64,000 bases of DNA from Microcella sp. GTDB lineage: Bacteria > Actinomycetota > Actinomycetes > Actinomycetales > Microbacteriaceae. Where the stretch lies: contig NZ_CP075524.1 in assembly GCF_025808395.1 (NCBI RefSeq), forward strand, positions 682,001 through 746,000. The letters run 5' to 3'. Within the stretch, counting starts at the first letter, position 1. The number at the start of each line of letters is the position of its first letter. Of the stretch, positions 18,356 through 27,912 are shown in pieces. The position numbers were made by a program, and so were the translations under genes. A model generated the notes under the pieces. The model saw nothing but the letters and a program-made list of their open reading frames with translations. It made no database searches and had not been told where the DNA came from.

Positions 18356-19461
18356 TGAGCCGCCTCGAGCGCTGCGCTGACCGTGTCGAGCAACTCGTTC
18401 CAGCTGACGACGAACTTCTCGACGCCCTCCTTCTCGAGCAAGGCCGTGACCTCGTCGTACGAGACTCCGAGCGCGTCGAGCGCGGCGAGCACTGCCCGCG
18501 ACTCGTCGTAGCTGCCGCTGACGGCATCGCCGTCGATCGTCGCGTGGTCGAACGTCGCCTCGAGCGTCTTCTCGGGCATCGTGTTGACCGTGTTCGCCAC
18601 GGCGAGCTCGGTGACGTACAGAGTGTCGGGCAGGCTCGGGTCTTTCACCCCGGTGGAGGCCCAGAGGGGGCGCTGGCGGTTGGCGCCTGCGGCGAGCAGC
18701 GCCTGTGCCCGCTCGCTCGCGAACTCTTGCTTGAAGACCTCGTAGGCGAGCCTGGCGTTGGCGATGCCCGCCTTGCTCTTGAGCGCGAGAGCCTCGGGAG
18801 TGCCGATGGCCTGCAGCCGCTTGTCGATCTCGGTGTCGACTCGCGACACGAAGAATGACGCCACCGAGTGGATGCTCGTCAGATCGTGCCCGGCCGCCTG
18901 AGCCTTCTCGAGACCCGCCAGGTAGGCCTCGATGACGGCGCGGTGCCGCTCGAGGCTGAAGATGAGGGTGACGTTGACGCTGATGCCGGCCCCAATCGTC
19001 TCGGTGATCGCCTCGAGGCCTGCGAGCGTCGCAGGAATCTTGATCATCGCGTTGGGGCGACCGACCTTCTTCCACAGCTCGTGCGCTTGCGCGATGGTGC
19101 CGGCGGCGTCGTGCGCGAGACCGGGCTCCACCTCGATCGAGACTCGACCGTCAGCCCCGCCCGACGAGGCGTAGACGCCGGCGAAGATGTCGCTCGCGGC
19201 GGCCACGTCGTCTGTCGTGATCTCGAAGACGGCACGCGTCACGTCGGTCTTGGCAGCCGCCAACTCACGCACCTGGTCGTCGTAGGTGGTGCCGGTGGCC
19301 AGCGCCGCGGCGAAGATCGTCGGGTTGGTCGTGACGCCGACAACGTTGCGGTCGGCGATGAGGGCCTTGAGCCCGCCGGAGGTGATGCGGTCTCGTGAGA
19401 GGTCGTCGAGCCAGATGCTGACGCCGAGCTCACTCAGTTGAGCGGTGGGTGTGGAACTCAT
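18352..19461 (-). CDS. tal: Transaldolase
   Basis: Transaldolase moves a dihydroxyacetone unit from sedoheptulose 7-phosphate to glyceraldehyde 3-phosphate. The 369 residues are the long actinobacterial form. SELGVSIWLDDLSRDRI opens the barrel, GVTTNPTIF is a family signature, and the Schiff-base Lys lies in MIKIPATLAGL. Late blocks are NRQRPLWASTGVKD and DTLYVTELA. The ATG lies 32 bp after tkt, and its stop is shared with the pgi start (GTGA). Confidence 0.96.
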   Translation of the reverse strand: MSSTPTAQLSELGVSIWLDDLSRDRITSGGLKALIADRNVVGVTTNPTIFAAALATGTTYDDQVRELAAAKTDVTRAVFEITTDDVAAASDIFAGVYASSGGADGRVSIEVEPGLAHDAAGTIAQAHELWKKVGRPNAMIKIPATLAGLEAITETIGAGISVNVTLIFSLERHRAVIEAYLAGLEKAQAAGHDLTSIHSVASFFVSRVDTEIDKRLQAIGTPEALALKSKAGIANARLAYEVFKQEFASERAQALLAAGANRQRPLWASTGVKDPSLPDTLYVTELAVANTVNTMPEKTLEATFDHATIDGDAVSGSYDESRAVLAALDALGVSYDEVTALLEKEGVEKFVVSWNELLDTVSAALEAAQ

Positions 19462-19493
19462 GGTGGCCTCTATCGTGTCGGTACGGGTGGTGA

Positions 19494-21584
19494 TCAGTGT
19501 GCAGCGAGCGATTCGCGCGCCGCGGCGACGGCAGCCTCTGCCGTGATGCCGAACTCGCGGAAAAGCGTCTGGTAGTCGGCGGATGCTCCGAAGTGCTCGA
19601 TCGAGATCGCGCGGCCGCGGTCACCGATGTAGCGGTGCCAGGTGAGGGCGATGCCTGCCTCGATCGAGACTCGCGCGGTCACGGCGCTCGGCAGCACAGA
19701 CTCGCGGTACTCGGCCGACTGCTGCTCGAACCACTCGAGGCAGGGGGCAGACACGACGCGCGCGTGCACCCCCTCGGCCGCGAGCTGCGTTCGTGCCTCG
19801 AGCGCGACCGCGACTTCAGAGCCGGTCGCGATGAGGATGACATCGGGGGCTCCGTTCGCAGCCTCGGCGAGCACGTATGCGCCCTTCGAGACGTGGTGCG
19901 CGGCAGCGAGCTCGTCGCCCGACGCCGTGTCTGCGCCGCGCTCGAAGACGGGGATGTTCTGCCGGGTGAGAGCGATGCCGGCGGGCTCGCGGCGCTCGAG
20001 CACCGTCTTCCATGCGTGAGCCGTCTCGTTCGCGTCGGCGGGGCGCACGACAGAGAGCCCGGGAATCGCTCGCAACGATGCGAGCTGCTCGACCGGCTGG
20101 TGCGTCGGGCCGTCTTCACCCAGCGCCACGGAGTCGTGAGTCCAGACGTAGGTGACGGGAACATTCATGAGCGCGGCCAGGCGCACCGAGGGTCGCATGT
20201 AGTCGCTGAAGATCAGGAAGGTTCCGCCGAACACCCTCGTGCGGCCGTGCAGGGCGATGCCGTTGAGAATCGCCCCCATGGCGTGCTCGCGAATGCCGAA
20301 GTGCAAGATGCGACCGTAGGGGTTCGCCGACCACTCGTGCGTCGAGTGCTCGGTCGGCGCGAACGAGCCGCCGCCCGCGATGGTCGTGAGGTTCGACTCG
20401 GCGAGGTCGGCTGATCCGCCCCAGAACTCGGGCAGCACGGCTGCGATCGCGTTGATGACCTTGCCAGACGCGGCGCGCGTCGAGACGCTCGCGCCGCCCT
20501 CGAACACCGGCAGGGCATCCGCCAGATTCTCAGGAAGCTCACCCGACTGCATGCGCTCGAGAAGGGCAGCGCGCTCGGGGTTCGCGGTGGCCCAGGCCTC
20601 GAATCGCGTGTTCCAGGCGGCGCGCCGCTCGTGGCCGCGTTCGACCGCCTTCCGCGTGTGTGCGAGCACCTCGTCGCGAACGACGAAGTGCTGCTCGGGG
20701 TCGAAGCCCATGAGGGTCTTGGTGGCGGCGAGCTCGTCTGCACCGAGGGCGGAGCCGTGGATCTTGCCGGTGTTCTGCTTCGTCGGGGCGGGCCAGCCGA
20801 TGATGGTCTTCACGATGATGAGGCTGGGCTTGCTCGACTCTGCCTTCGCCGCCTCGACCGCCTCGTGCAGCGCCTGCACGTCTTCGGTGTACTCGCCGGT
20901 CTTCTTCCAGTCGATCGTCTGCACGTGCCAGCCGTAGGCCGCATACCGCGCGGCGACGTCTTCGGTCATCGCGATGTCGGTGTCGTCTTCGATCGAGATC
21001 TGGTTCGAGTCGTAGATGACCACGAGGTTGCCGAGCTGCTGGTGGCCCGCGAGCGAGCCCGCTTCGCTCGTGACGCCCTCTTGAATGTCGCCGTCGCCGG
21101 CGATGACGAAGATGTGGTGGTCGAACACGCTCTCGCCGTGCGGGGAGTCTGGGTCGAGCAGACCGCGCTCGAAGCGTGCCGCGTAGGCGAACCCGACCGC
21201 TGAGGCGAGACCCTGGCCGAGGGGGCCGGTGGTGATCTCGACTCCGTCGGTGTGGCCGTACTCGGGGTGCCCGGGCGTCTTCGAACCCCAGGTGCGCAGC
21301 GCCTTCAGGTCGTCGAGCTCGAGACCGTAGCCGCCGAGGTACAGCTGCACGTACTGCGTGAGCGAGCTGTGCCCCGCCGAGAGGATGAAGCGGTCGCGAC
21401 CGAGCCACTGCGGGTCGCTCGGGTCGTGCTGCATGACCTTCTGGTGCAGCAGGTATGCCACCGGGGCGAGAGACATCGCCGTGCCGGGGTGCCCGTTGCC
21501 GACCTTCTCGACAGCATCCGCCGCCAGCAGCCGAGCGGTGTCGACCGCTTCTTGGTCGATGTCGTGCCACGTGAACTGGGTCAT
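19494..21584 (-). CDS. tkt: Transketolase
   Basis: Transketolase transfers two-carbon units between sugar phosphates using thiamine diphosphate. I chose the ATG at 21584 (MTQFTWHDIDQEAV), giving 696 residues, the normal family length; a longer frame to 21758 crosses the promoter. The protein has the N-terminal signature VEKVGNGHPGTAMSLAP, the ThDP/Mg motif GDGDIQEGV...YDSNQ and the pyrimidine-domain block THDSVALGEDGPTHQPVEQ. It is the first gene of the six-gene minus-strand pentose-phosphate operon. Confidence 0.97.
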   Translation of the reverse strand: MTQFTWHDIDQEAVDTARLLAADAVEKVGNGHPGTAMSLAPVAYLLHQKVMQHDPSDPQWLGRDRFILSAGHSSLTQYVQLYLGGYGLELDDLKALRTWGSKTPGHPEYGHTDGVEITTGPLGQGLASAVGFAYAARFERGLLDPDSPHGESVFDHHIFVIAGDGDIQEGVTSEAGSLAGHQQLGNLVVIYDSNQISIEDDTDIAMTEDVAARYAAYGWHVQTIDWKKTGEYTEDVQALHEAVEAAKAESSKPSLIIVKTIIGWPAPTKQNTGKIHGSALGADELAATKTLMGFDPEQHFVVRDEVLAHTRKAVERGHERRAAWNTRFEAWATANPERAALLERMQSGELPENLADALPVFEGGASVSTRAASGKVINAIAAVLPEFWGGSADLAESNLTTIAGGGSFAPTEHSTHEWSANPYGRILHFGIREHAMGAILNGIALHGRTRVFGGTFLIFSDYMRPSVRLAALMNVPVTYVWTHDSVALGEDGPTHQPVEQLASLRAIPGLSVVRPADANETAHAWKTVLERREPAGIALTRQNIPVFERGADTASGDELAAAHHVSKGAYVLAEAANGAPDVILIATGSEVAVALEARTQLAAEGVHARVVSAPCLEWFEQQSAEYRESVLPSAVTARVSIEAGIALTWHRYIGDRGRAISIEHFGASADYQTLFREFGITAEAAVAAARESLAAH

Positions 21585-21616
21585 GATGTCGGTGAGACCT
21601 CTCTCGAAATCGGAAA

Positions 21617-21639
21617 GCGGGGGCGTCGTCGACCCCCGC
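21617..21639. other. Inverted repeat in the tkt leader
   Basis: GCGGGGG (21617-21623) and CCCCCGC (21633-21639) flank a 9-nt loop, close to the predicted tkt transcript start and 33 bp upstream of its ATG. It could be a 5' stem of the tkt mRNA or an operator. A second 7-bp inverted repeat, TGAGCGC/GCGCTCA, lies at 21664-21688. Confidence 0.4.
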
Positions 21640-21640
21640 C

Positions 21641-21646
21641 AGTATA
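21641..21646 (-). promoter_or_regulatory. -10 element for the tkt operon
   Basis: On the minus strand TATACT is a close match to TATAAT. It lies 56 bp upstream of the tkt start and predicts transcription from about 21634. The -35 region is not recognisable. Confidence 0.5.
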
Positions 21647-21699
21647 GAGAGGCCCATATGCCCTGAGCGCCGTCGGGCCGAGCGCTCAGTGTGCTCCCG

Positions 21700-21705
21700 T
21701 AGACT
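21700..21705 (+). promoter_or_regulatory. -10 element for ctaB
   Basis: TAGACT lies 32 bp before the ctaB ATG, with a GAAGGAG ribosome-binding site in between. Confidence 0.45.
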
Positions 21706-21737
21706 GGGCGCACTTCGCCCGCCTTGAAGAAGGAGCC

Positions 21738-22658
21738 ATGGATACCGCTCTCGATCACGCCGTCACGACGAGACCGCGAGGAATCCGCCGCACCATCTCG
21801 GCGTATGTGGCGTTGACGAAGCCGCGCGTCATCGAACTGCTGCTCGTGACGACCGCGCCGGTCATGATTCTCGCTGCCGGAGGGTTGCCGAGCATCTGGC
21901 TCGTGCTGGCGACGCTCATCGGCGGTGCGCTCTCGGCGGGCTCGGCGGGCGCCTTCAACATGTACATCGATCGCGACATCGATCGACTCATGAACCGCAC
22001 CCGCAACCGTCCGCTCGCGACGGGTGAGATCTCAGACCGCGCCGGACTGACGTTCGCCTACGTTCTCGGCGTCGTGGCGATCGCCTGGCTCGCCCTCACG
22101 ACCAACTGGCTCGCAGCGACGCTGTCGCTCGCGGCGATCGTGTTCTACGTCGTCATCTACAGCCTCGTGCTCAAGAGGCGCACCGAGCAGAACATCATCT
22201 GGGGCGGCATCGCCGGGTGCTTTCCCGTGCTCATCGGCTGGAGCGCCGTCACCGGCTCGCTCGACTGGCCGCCCTTCATCCTCTTTCTCGTCGTCTTTCT
22301 CTGGACCCCTCCGCACTACTGGCCGCTCTCGATGAAGTACCGCGACGACTACCAGTCTGCGCAGGTGCCGATGCTCGCCGTCATGCGCGATCGTGCGACC
22401 GTGGGCGTGCAAGTGGTGCTCTACGCGTGGGCGACCGTGATCGCATCGCTGCTGCTGATTCCGATCGCGCCGATGGGCGCGCTCTACACGGCGGTCGCGC
22501 TACTCTCGGGCGGGTGGTTCATCGTCGAGAGCCATCGACTGCACGGCCGCGCCACTCGCGGTGAAGAAGCGTCGCCGATGCGCGTCTTCCACGCGAGCAT
22601 CACGTATCTCACGCTGCTCTTCGTCGCGGTCGGCATCGACCCGCTGCTGCCGTTCTAG
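21738..22658 (+). CDS. ctaB: Protoheme IX farnesyltransferase (heme O synthase)
   Basis: CtaB is a membrane prenyltransferase that adds a farnesyl group to heme b to give heme O for cytochrome oxidase. The 306-residue protein is strongly hydrophobic with about nine membrane segments. It carries the UbiA-family Asp motif NMYIDRDIDRLMNRTRNRPL near residues 75-94 and the second Asp loop KYRDDYQSAQVPML. A GAAGGAG site precedes the ATG. It converges with ctaA, the next enzyme of the pathway, and their stop codons overlap in the sequence CTAG. Confidence 0.96.
   Translation: MDTALDHAVTTRPRGIRRTISAYVALTKPRVIELLLVTTAPVMILAAGGLPSIWLVLATLIGGALSAGSAGAFNMYIDRDIDRLMNRTRNRPLATGEISDRAGLTFAYVLGVVAIAWLALTTNWLAATLSLAAIVFYVVIYSLVLKRRTEQNIIWGGIAGCFPVLIGWSAVTGSLDWPPFILFLVVFLWTPPHYWPLSMKYRDDYQSAQVPMLAVMRDRATVGVQVVLYAWATVIASLLLIPIAPMGALYTAVALLSGGWFIVESHRLHGRATRGEEASPMRVFHASITYLTLLFVAVGIDPLLPF
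22655..22658. other. Shared convergent stop CTAG (ctaB/ctaA)
   Basis: TAG on the plus strand (22656-22658) ends ctaB. The complement of CTA (22655-22657) is TAG on the minus strand and ends ctaA. The two genes therefore overlap by four bases with no space for a separate terminator. Confidence 0.95.
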
Positions 22659-23599
22659 CGAACGGCCGCAGACTCCGCGGGCTCCGGCTGCGCTGCCCGC
22701 TGCGGCTCGCTCTCACGCTGGGTAAGCAGCACGAGGGTCACGACCGCGATGAGCACGCACGCGAGCACCATGTGGATGCCCACGAGCAGTTCAGGAAGCC
22801 CGAGTCGCGCTTGCGCGAGCCCGACACCGATCTGAGCCGCTTCGACAGCGACGAGCGCAAGAGCAGCAGTGCGCAGTGCCGGTACTCCGGCACGCAGCGC
22901 GACCACCAGCAGCGCGAGACTGAGGGCGAACGTGACGTAGGCCGGCCACGAGTGCAAGTGCTGCAGCAGCTCTGAGTCGAGACCGTTGCGCGCTGCGCCG
23001 CCGTCGCCCGCATGCGGGCCAGAGCCGGTGACGACGATGCCGACGAGCACGGTCACCCAGGCGCCCGCCGCGGTGGCGAGCGCGAGCGTGCGCACCGGGG
23101 CAGGCACCCTCAGGTGCGACGTCGAGCGCCCCCGATAGACGCGGTAGACGAACACTGTCGCGAGGGCCACGAGCACGGCCGAGACGACGAAGTGAAGACC
23201 GACGACCCACGGGTTCAGGCCCGTCAGCACCGTGATGCCGCCGATGACGGCCTGCACCGGGATTCCGAGACCGAGCGCGACGGTGAGCCGCAGCAGTTCG
23301 GGGCGTTCGTGCCGCAGCCGCAGCACGAACAAGAACGCCAGCACGGCGATGATGATGAGCACGAAGGTCAACAGGCGGTTGCCGAACTCGACAGCGCCGT
23401 GAATGCCCATCTCGGGCGTCGCGACGAACGACTCCGCTGTGCACCGCGGCCACGTCGGGCACCCGAGCCCCGAGCCGGTCAGGCGAACAGCGCCTCCGGT
23501 GCCGACGATGAGGGTCTGGCTGACGAGCGATGCCCAGGCGATGAACCGCACGCGGCGGTCTGCGGTCGAGGTGGGCAGCCAACGGTACAGCCGGTTCAC
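22655..23599 (-). CDS. ctaA: Heme A synthase
   Basis: CtaA converts heme O to heme A in the membrane. The 314 residues form about eight membrane segments. The first loop after GGAVRLTGSGLGCPTWPRC carries a cysteine pair typical of Gram-positive and actinobacterial CtaA. Heme-ligand His residues are plausible in IHGAVEFGNR and in VGLHFVVSA. The GTG start follows GGAGG. With ctaB and the SURF1 gene further on, it indicates an aa3-type oxidase elsewhere in the genome. Confidence 0.93.
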   Translation of the reverse strand: MNRLYRWLPTSTADRRVRFIAWASLVSQTLIVGTGGAVRLTGSGLGCPTWPRCTAESFVATPEMGIHGAVEFGNRLLTFVLIIIAVLAFLFVLRLRHERPELLRLTVALGLGIPVQAVIGGITVLTGLNPWVVGLHFVVSAVLVALATVFVYRVYRGRSTSHLRVPAPVRTLALATAAGAWVTVLVGIVVTGSGPHAGDGGAARNGLDSELLQHLHSWPAYVTFALSLALLVVALRAGVPALRTAALALVAVEAAQIGVGLAQARLGLPELLVGIHMVLACVLIAVVTLVLLTQRESEPQRAAQPEPAESAAVR

Positions 23600-23632
23600 A
23601 GCCAGCTTCCTCCTGTTTCAGCATCCTCCCTG

Positions 23633-23638
23633 TAGAAT
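23633..23638 (+). promoter_or_regulatory. Candidate -10 element for the suf operon
   Basis: TAGAAT lies in the 257-bp gap between ctaA and sufB and would give a leader of about 210 nt. Another TANNNT-like site could lie closer to sufB, so the assignment is tentative. Confidence 0.35.
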
Positions 23639-23692
23639 CAGGGAGTTCTCCATCAGTGACGATCGTGGGTTCATCAGTCGGCGCGGCCGACT

Positions 23693-23710
23693 CGCACGAC
23701 ACGTCGTGCG
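23693..23710. promoter_or_regulatory. 18-bp palindrome in the suf leader
   Basis: CGCACGAC, two bases, then GTCGTGCG: a perfect 8-2-8 inverted repeat about 150 bp before sufB and about 55 bp after the candidate -10 box. It has the form of an operator for a dimeric regulator. The regulator itself is not in this window. Confidence 0.5.
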
Positions 23711-23856
23711 TCAGTGTAGATGCGCTGGATGAGCATCTGCCGCACAGTCTGGCGCACCGCAGCCGCACACCACGATTCGAGTCGAAGACGGGAATGCCCC
23801 GCCGCGAATCGGGTTGGGTTCAGCAAGTGGAGTTCGGCAAAGAGAAGAGGAACACC

Positions 23857-25275
23857 GTGTCTGACGTGCTCATCGACCGACCAGAACTCGAAAGTCTGGG
23901 CCAGTACGAATTCGGCTGGTCAGACTCTGACGCTGCCGGTTCGACCGCGCGCCGCGGCATCGACGACAGCGTGGTGCGCAACATCTCGACGCTGAAAGAC
24001 GAGCCCCAATGGATGCTCGACCTGCGTCTGAAGGGCCTCAAGCTGTTCGGCCAGAAGCCCATGCCCCTGTGGGGCGCAGACCTGTCTGGCATCGACTTCG
24101 ACAACATCAAGTACTTCGTGCGCTCGACCGAGAAGCAGGCCACCACGTGGGAAGAACTGCCGGAAGAGATCAAGAACACCTACGAGAAGCTCGGCATCCC
24201 CGAGGCTGAGCGCCAGCGCCTCGTCGCGGGTGTCGCCGCGCAGTACGAGTCTGAGGTGGTCTACCACCAGATTCGCGAAGACCTCGAGGCTCAGGGCGTC
24301 ATCTTCATGGACACCGACACGGCCCTGCGCGAGCATCCCGAATTCTTCACCGAGTACTTCGGAACCGTGATTCCGGCCGGTGACAACAAGTTCGCCGCCC
24401 TCAACACTGCCGTGTGGTCGGGCGGGTCGTTCGTGTACGTGCCGCCTGGCGTGCACGTCGAGATTCCGCTGCAGGCCTACTTCCGCATCAACACCGAGAA
24501 CATGGGCCAGTTCGAGCGCACGCTCATCATCGCCGACGAGGGCTCCTACGTGCACTACATCGAGGGCTGCACGGCGCCGATCTACAAGAGCGACTCGCTG
24601 CACTCGGCCGTCGTCGAGATCATCGTGAAGAAGAACGCGCGCGTTCGCTACACGACCATTCAGAACTGGTCGAACAACGTCTACAACCTCGTCACCAAGC
24701 GCGCGGTCGCGCACGAGGGCGCGACCATGGAGTGGATCGACGGCAACATCGGCTCGAAAGTGACGATGAAGTACCCCTCGATCTTCCTCATGGGCGAGCA
24801 CGCCAAGGGCGAGACCCTATCGGTCGCGTTCGCCGGCCCCGGCCAGCACCAAGACGCCGGCGCCAAGATGATTCACATGGCGCCGCACACGACCTCGTCG
24901 ATCGTCTCGAAGTCGATCGCCCGCGGGGGAGGGCGCGCGGGGTACCGCGGCGAGGTGCGCGTCGACGCGACCGCGCACCACTCGGCCAACACCGTGCGCT
25001 GCGACGCCCTGCTCGTCGACACGATCTCGCGCTCTGACACCTACCCGGCGATCGACATTCGCGTCGACGACGTGCAGCTCGGTCACGAGGCGACCGTCTC
25101 GCGCGTCAGCGAAGAGCAGCTGTTCTACCTGCAGTCTCGAGGGCTGCCCGAAGACGAAGCCATGGCCATGATCGTGCGCGGGTTCATCGAACCCATCGCG
25201 CGCGAGCTGCCGATGGAGTACGCGCTTGAGCTCAACAAGCTCATCGAGATGAGCATGGAAGGCAGTGTCGGCTAG
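23857..25275 (+). CDS. sufB: Fe-S cluster scaffold protein SufB
   Basis: SufB is the scaffold subunit of the SufBCD complex on which Fe-S clusters are assembled. I chose the GTG at 23857, preceded by AGAAGAGG. The frame is open back to 23656, but that part is unlike SufB. The 472 residues show the family blocks YFVRSTEKQATTWEELPE, SGGSFVYVPPGVHVEIPLQ and EGCTAPIYKSDSLHSAVVEI. The C-terminal part is typical (HEATVSRVSEEQLFYLQSRG). The stop codon is immediately followed by the sufD ATG. Confidence 0.97.
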   Translation: MSDVLIDRPELESLGQYEFGWSDSDAAGSTARRGIDDSVVRNISTLKDEPQWMLDLRLKGLKLFGQKPMPLWGADLSGIDFDNIKYFVRSTEKQATTWEELPEEIKNTYEKLGIPEAERQRLVAGVAAQYESEVVYHQIREDLEAQGVIFMDTDTALREHPEFFTEYFGTVIPAGDNKFAALNTAVWSGGSFVYVPPGVHVEIPLQAYFRINTENMGQFERTLIIADEGSYVHYIEGCTAPIYKSDSLHSAVVEIIVKKNARVRYTTIQNWSNNVYNLVTKRAVAHEGATMEWIDGNIGSKVTMKYPSIFLMGEHAKGETLSVAFAGPGQHQDAGAKMIHMAPHTTSSIVSKSIARGGGRAGYRGEVRVDATAHHSANTVRCDALLVDTISRSDTYPAIDIRVDDVQLGHEATVSRVSEEQLFYLQSRGLPEDEAMAMIVRGFIEPIARELPMEYALELNKLIEMSMEGSVG

Positions 25276-26472
25276 ATGAGTTCAGCCCCCACGACCCCGT
25301 CGATCGACGAGGCCGGTCACGCAGGCGCGCGGCCGCACTCTCACGGCCCCGGATCACCGGTGCCCGTGCAGACCCGCTCAGAGCGCTTCGCCTCGAGCGT
25401 GCACGCAGACTTCGAGGCGGTGACCGGCCGAGAGCTCGAATGGCGGCTGACACCCGTGGCGAGCATCCGCGACCTCATCGATGACGCGCTCGACGGCTCG
25501 CCGTTCGCTGCCGAGGTGACCGAAGCGCCCGGTGTCGCCGTCGAATGGATCGACCGCACCGACGACCGCATCGGGTCGGCGGGCCTCGCCGAAGAGCGTG
25601 CCGCCGCGAACGCCTGGTCGAGCTTCGAACGCGCCCTCGCCGTGACGCTCTCGGCCGAAGAGCGCGTCGTCGTCACGATCGACCGCACTGGCGTCGACCA
25701 CGCCCCTCGCGCTGCGCACACCGTCATCACGGCGCGGCCGAACGCGCGCGGTCTCGTGATCATCGACAACCGCGGCAGCGCGAGACTCAGCGAGAACGTC
25801 GAGATCGTCGCTGAGGCGGGCAGCGATCTGACGGTCGTCAGCCTGCAAGAGTGGGATGACGAGTCTGTGCACCTGTCGAGCCAGTTCGGTCGAGTCGAGC
25901 GCGACGCTCGGCTCACCCACGTGGTCGTTTCGCTCGGCGGGTCGATCGTGCGCGTCAACCCCTCGGTGCACCTCGCGGGCGCCGGGGCCGACGGCCAGCT
26001 GCACGGGCTATACTTCGCCGACGCCGGGCAGCATCTCGAGCAGCGCGTCTACGTCAACCACATCGCTCCGCACACGATCAGTCGCGTCACCTATAAGGGC
26101 GCCCTCAACGGCGCAGGAGCGCGCACGGTGTGGGTCGGCGACGTGCTCATCGGCCGAGACGCGACGGGCACCGACTCGTACGAGCAGAACCGCAATCTCG
26201 TGCTGAGCGACGGCACGCGCGCCGACTCGATTCCGAACCTCGAGATCGAGACGGGCGATATCGCTGGCGCCGGTCACGCGAGCGCGACAGGGCGATTCGA
26301 CGACGAGCAGCTGTTCTACTTGCGCTCACGCGGCATCGACGAGCAAGAAGCACGTCGGCTCGTCGTGCTCGGCTTCTTGATCGAAGTGGTGCAGAAGATC
26401 GGCGATGAGGCGCTCGAGACCCGCCTCATCGACGCCATCGAGCGTGAGCTCGAAGCGGTCGAGGTGGTGTGA
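25276..26472 (+). CDS. sufD: Fe-S cluster assembly protein SufD
   Basis: SufD pairs with SufB in the SufBC2D scaffold. The 398-residue protein shares the beta-helix core and the C-terminal block ATGRFDDEQLFYLRSRGIDEQEAR with SufB, and contains the family region LYFADAGQHLEQRVYVNHIAPHT, which includes a conserved His. The ATG starts directly after the sufB stop codon with no spacer, so translation is coupled. A Rieske ferredoxin gene follows one base after its stop. Confidence 0.94.
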   Translation: MSSAPTTPSIDEAGHAGARPHSHGPGSPVPVQTRSERFASSVHADFEAVTGRELEWRLTPVASIRDLIDDALDGSPFAAEVTEAPGVAVEWIDRTDDRIGSAGLAEERAAANAWSSFERALAVTLSAEERVVVTIDRTGVDHAPRAAHTVITARPNARGLVIIDNRGSARLSENVEIVAEAGSDLTVVSLQEWDDESVHLSSQFGRVERDARLTHVVVSLGGSIVRVNPSVHLAGAGADGQLHGLYFADAGQHLEQRVYVNHIAPHTISRVTYKGALNGAGARTVWVGDVLIGRDATGTDSYEQNRNLVLSDGTRADSIPNLEIETGDIAGAGHASATGRFDDEQLFYLRSRGIDEQEARRLVVLGFLIEVVQKIGDEALETRLIDAIERELEAVEVV

Positions 26473-26473
26473 C

Positions 26474-26800
26474 GTGGTGGCAACCCGTGTCTGCTCGCTC
26501 GACGAGCTCAGCCCCGCCAGCGCCAAGAAGGTCGTCGTCGATGGCAAGCCTGTGGCCGTGGTCATGGATTCAGAGGGATCGGTGCACGCGCTCGGCGACA
26601 CCTGCACGCACGGCGAGATCTCGCTGAGCGAAGGCTTCGTCGAAGACGACGCCATCGAGTGCTGGGCGCACGGCTCGAAGTTCGAGCTCGCCACCGGCAC
26701 ACCCCGCAACTTTCCGGCATACGAGCCGGTTCCCGTCTACACCGTCACCGTTGAGAACGGCGACGTGCTGGTAGACGTCGAGACGATCCGCACCCCGTAA
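26474..26800 (+). CDS. Rieske [2Fe-2S] ferredoxin of the SUF operon
   Basis: A small soluble Rieske-type ferredoxin, probably an electron or cluster-transfer partner in Fe-S assembly. The 108 residues carry the two cluster-binding motifs C44-T-H46 and C63-W-A-H66, with no signal peptide or membrane anchor. That resembles dioxygenase-type ferredoxins (about 105 residues). Two consecutive GTG codons (26474 and 26477) could start it. It sits one base after sufD and 13 bp before sufC, an arrangement I recall from actinobacterial suf operons. Confidence 0.9.
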   Translation: MVATRVCSLDELSPASAKKVVVDGKPVAVVMDSEGSVHALGDTCTHGEISLSEGFVEDDAIECWAHGSKFELATGTPRNFPAYEPVPVYTVTVENGDVLVDVETIRTP

Positions 26801-26813
26801 GGAAGATTCACAC

Positions 26814-27578
<765 letters not shown>

Positions 27579-27582
27579 GCGC

Positions 27583-27912
27583 ATGCCCACCGCACTCGAA
27601 CCTCAACTCTTCGACAAGGTCGAAGAGGGGCTGAAAGACGTCGTCGACCCCGAATTGGGCGTCAACATCGTCGATCTCGGCCTCGTCTACGACCTGGCGT
27701 GGGATGACGAGAGCGATGCCCTCATCATCTCGATGACGCTCACCTCTGCCGGTTGCCCCCTCACCGACGTCATCGAAGAGTCGATCGCGAACTCCCTCGA
27801 CGGCATCGTCGAGCAGTTTCGCATCAACTGGGTCTGGATGCCCCCGTGGGGCCCCGAGCGCATCACCGACGACGGCCGCGACATGATGCGCGCGCTTGGC
27901 TTCAGCATCTGA
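27583..27912 (+). CDS. sufT: SufT-like MIP18/DUF59 family protein
   Basis: This is a small Fe-S assembly or maturation factor of the MIP18 (DUF59) family; homologues in SUF operons are called SufT and help deliver clusters. The 109 residues show the family blocks LKDVVDPELGVNIVDLGLVY and MTLTSAGCPLTDVIEE, with the conserved Cys in the latter. It lies 4 bp after sufC and ends the operon. sufS (cysteine desulfurase) and sufU are absent here and must be encoded elsewhere. The last codons and the stop lie inside the first hairpin of a tandem repeat. Confidence 0.9.
   Translation: MPTALEPQLFDKVEEGLKDVVDPELGVNIVDLGLVYDLAWDDESDALIISMTLTSAGCPLTDVIEESIANSLDGIVEQFRINWVWMPPWGPERITDDGRDMMRALGFSI

Noticed and set aside
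18356..19075. N-terminal extension of the glucose-6-phosphate isomerase frame (a possible Tal-Pgi fusion)
   Set aside because: The extension is a different frame inside tal and is Arg-rich with no similarity to transaldolase. A GTG overlapping the tal stop gives the normal isomerase.
23656..23856. 67-residue extension before SufB
   Set aside because: It crosses the leader palindrome and has no SufB-like sequence; the GTG at 23857 has a proper ribosome-binding site and the family N terminus.
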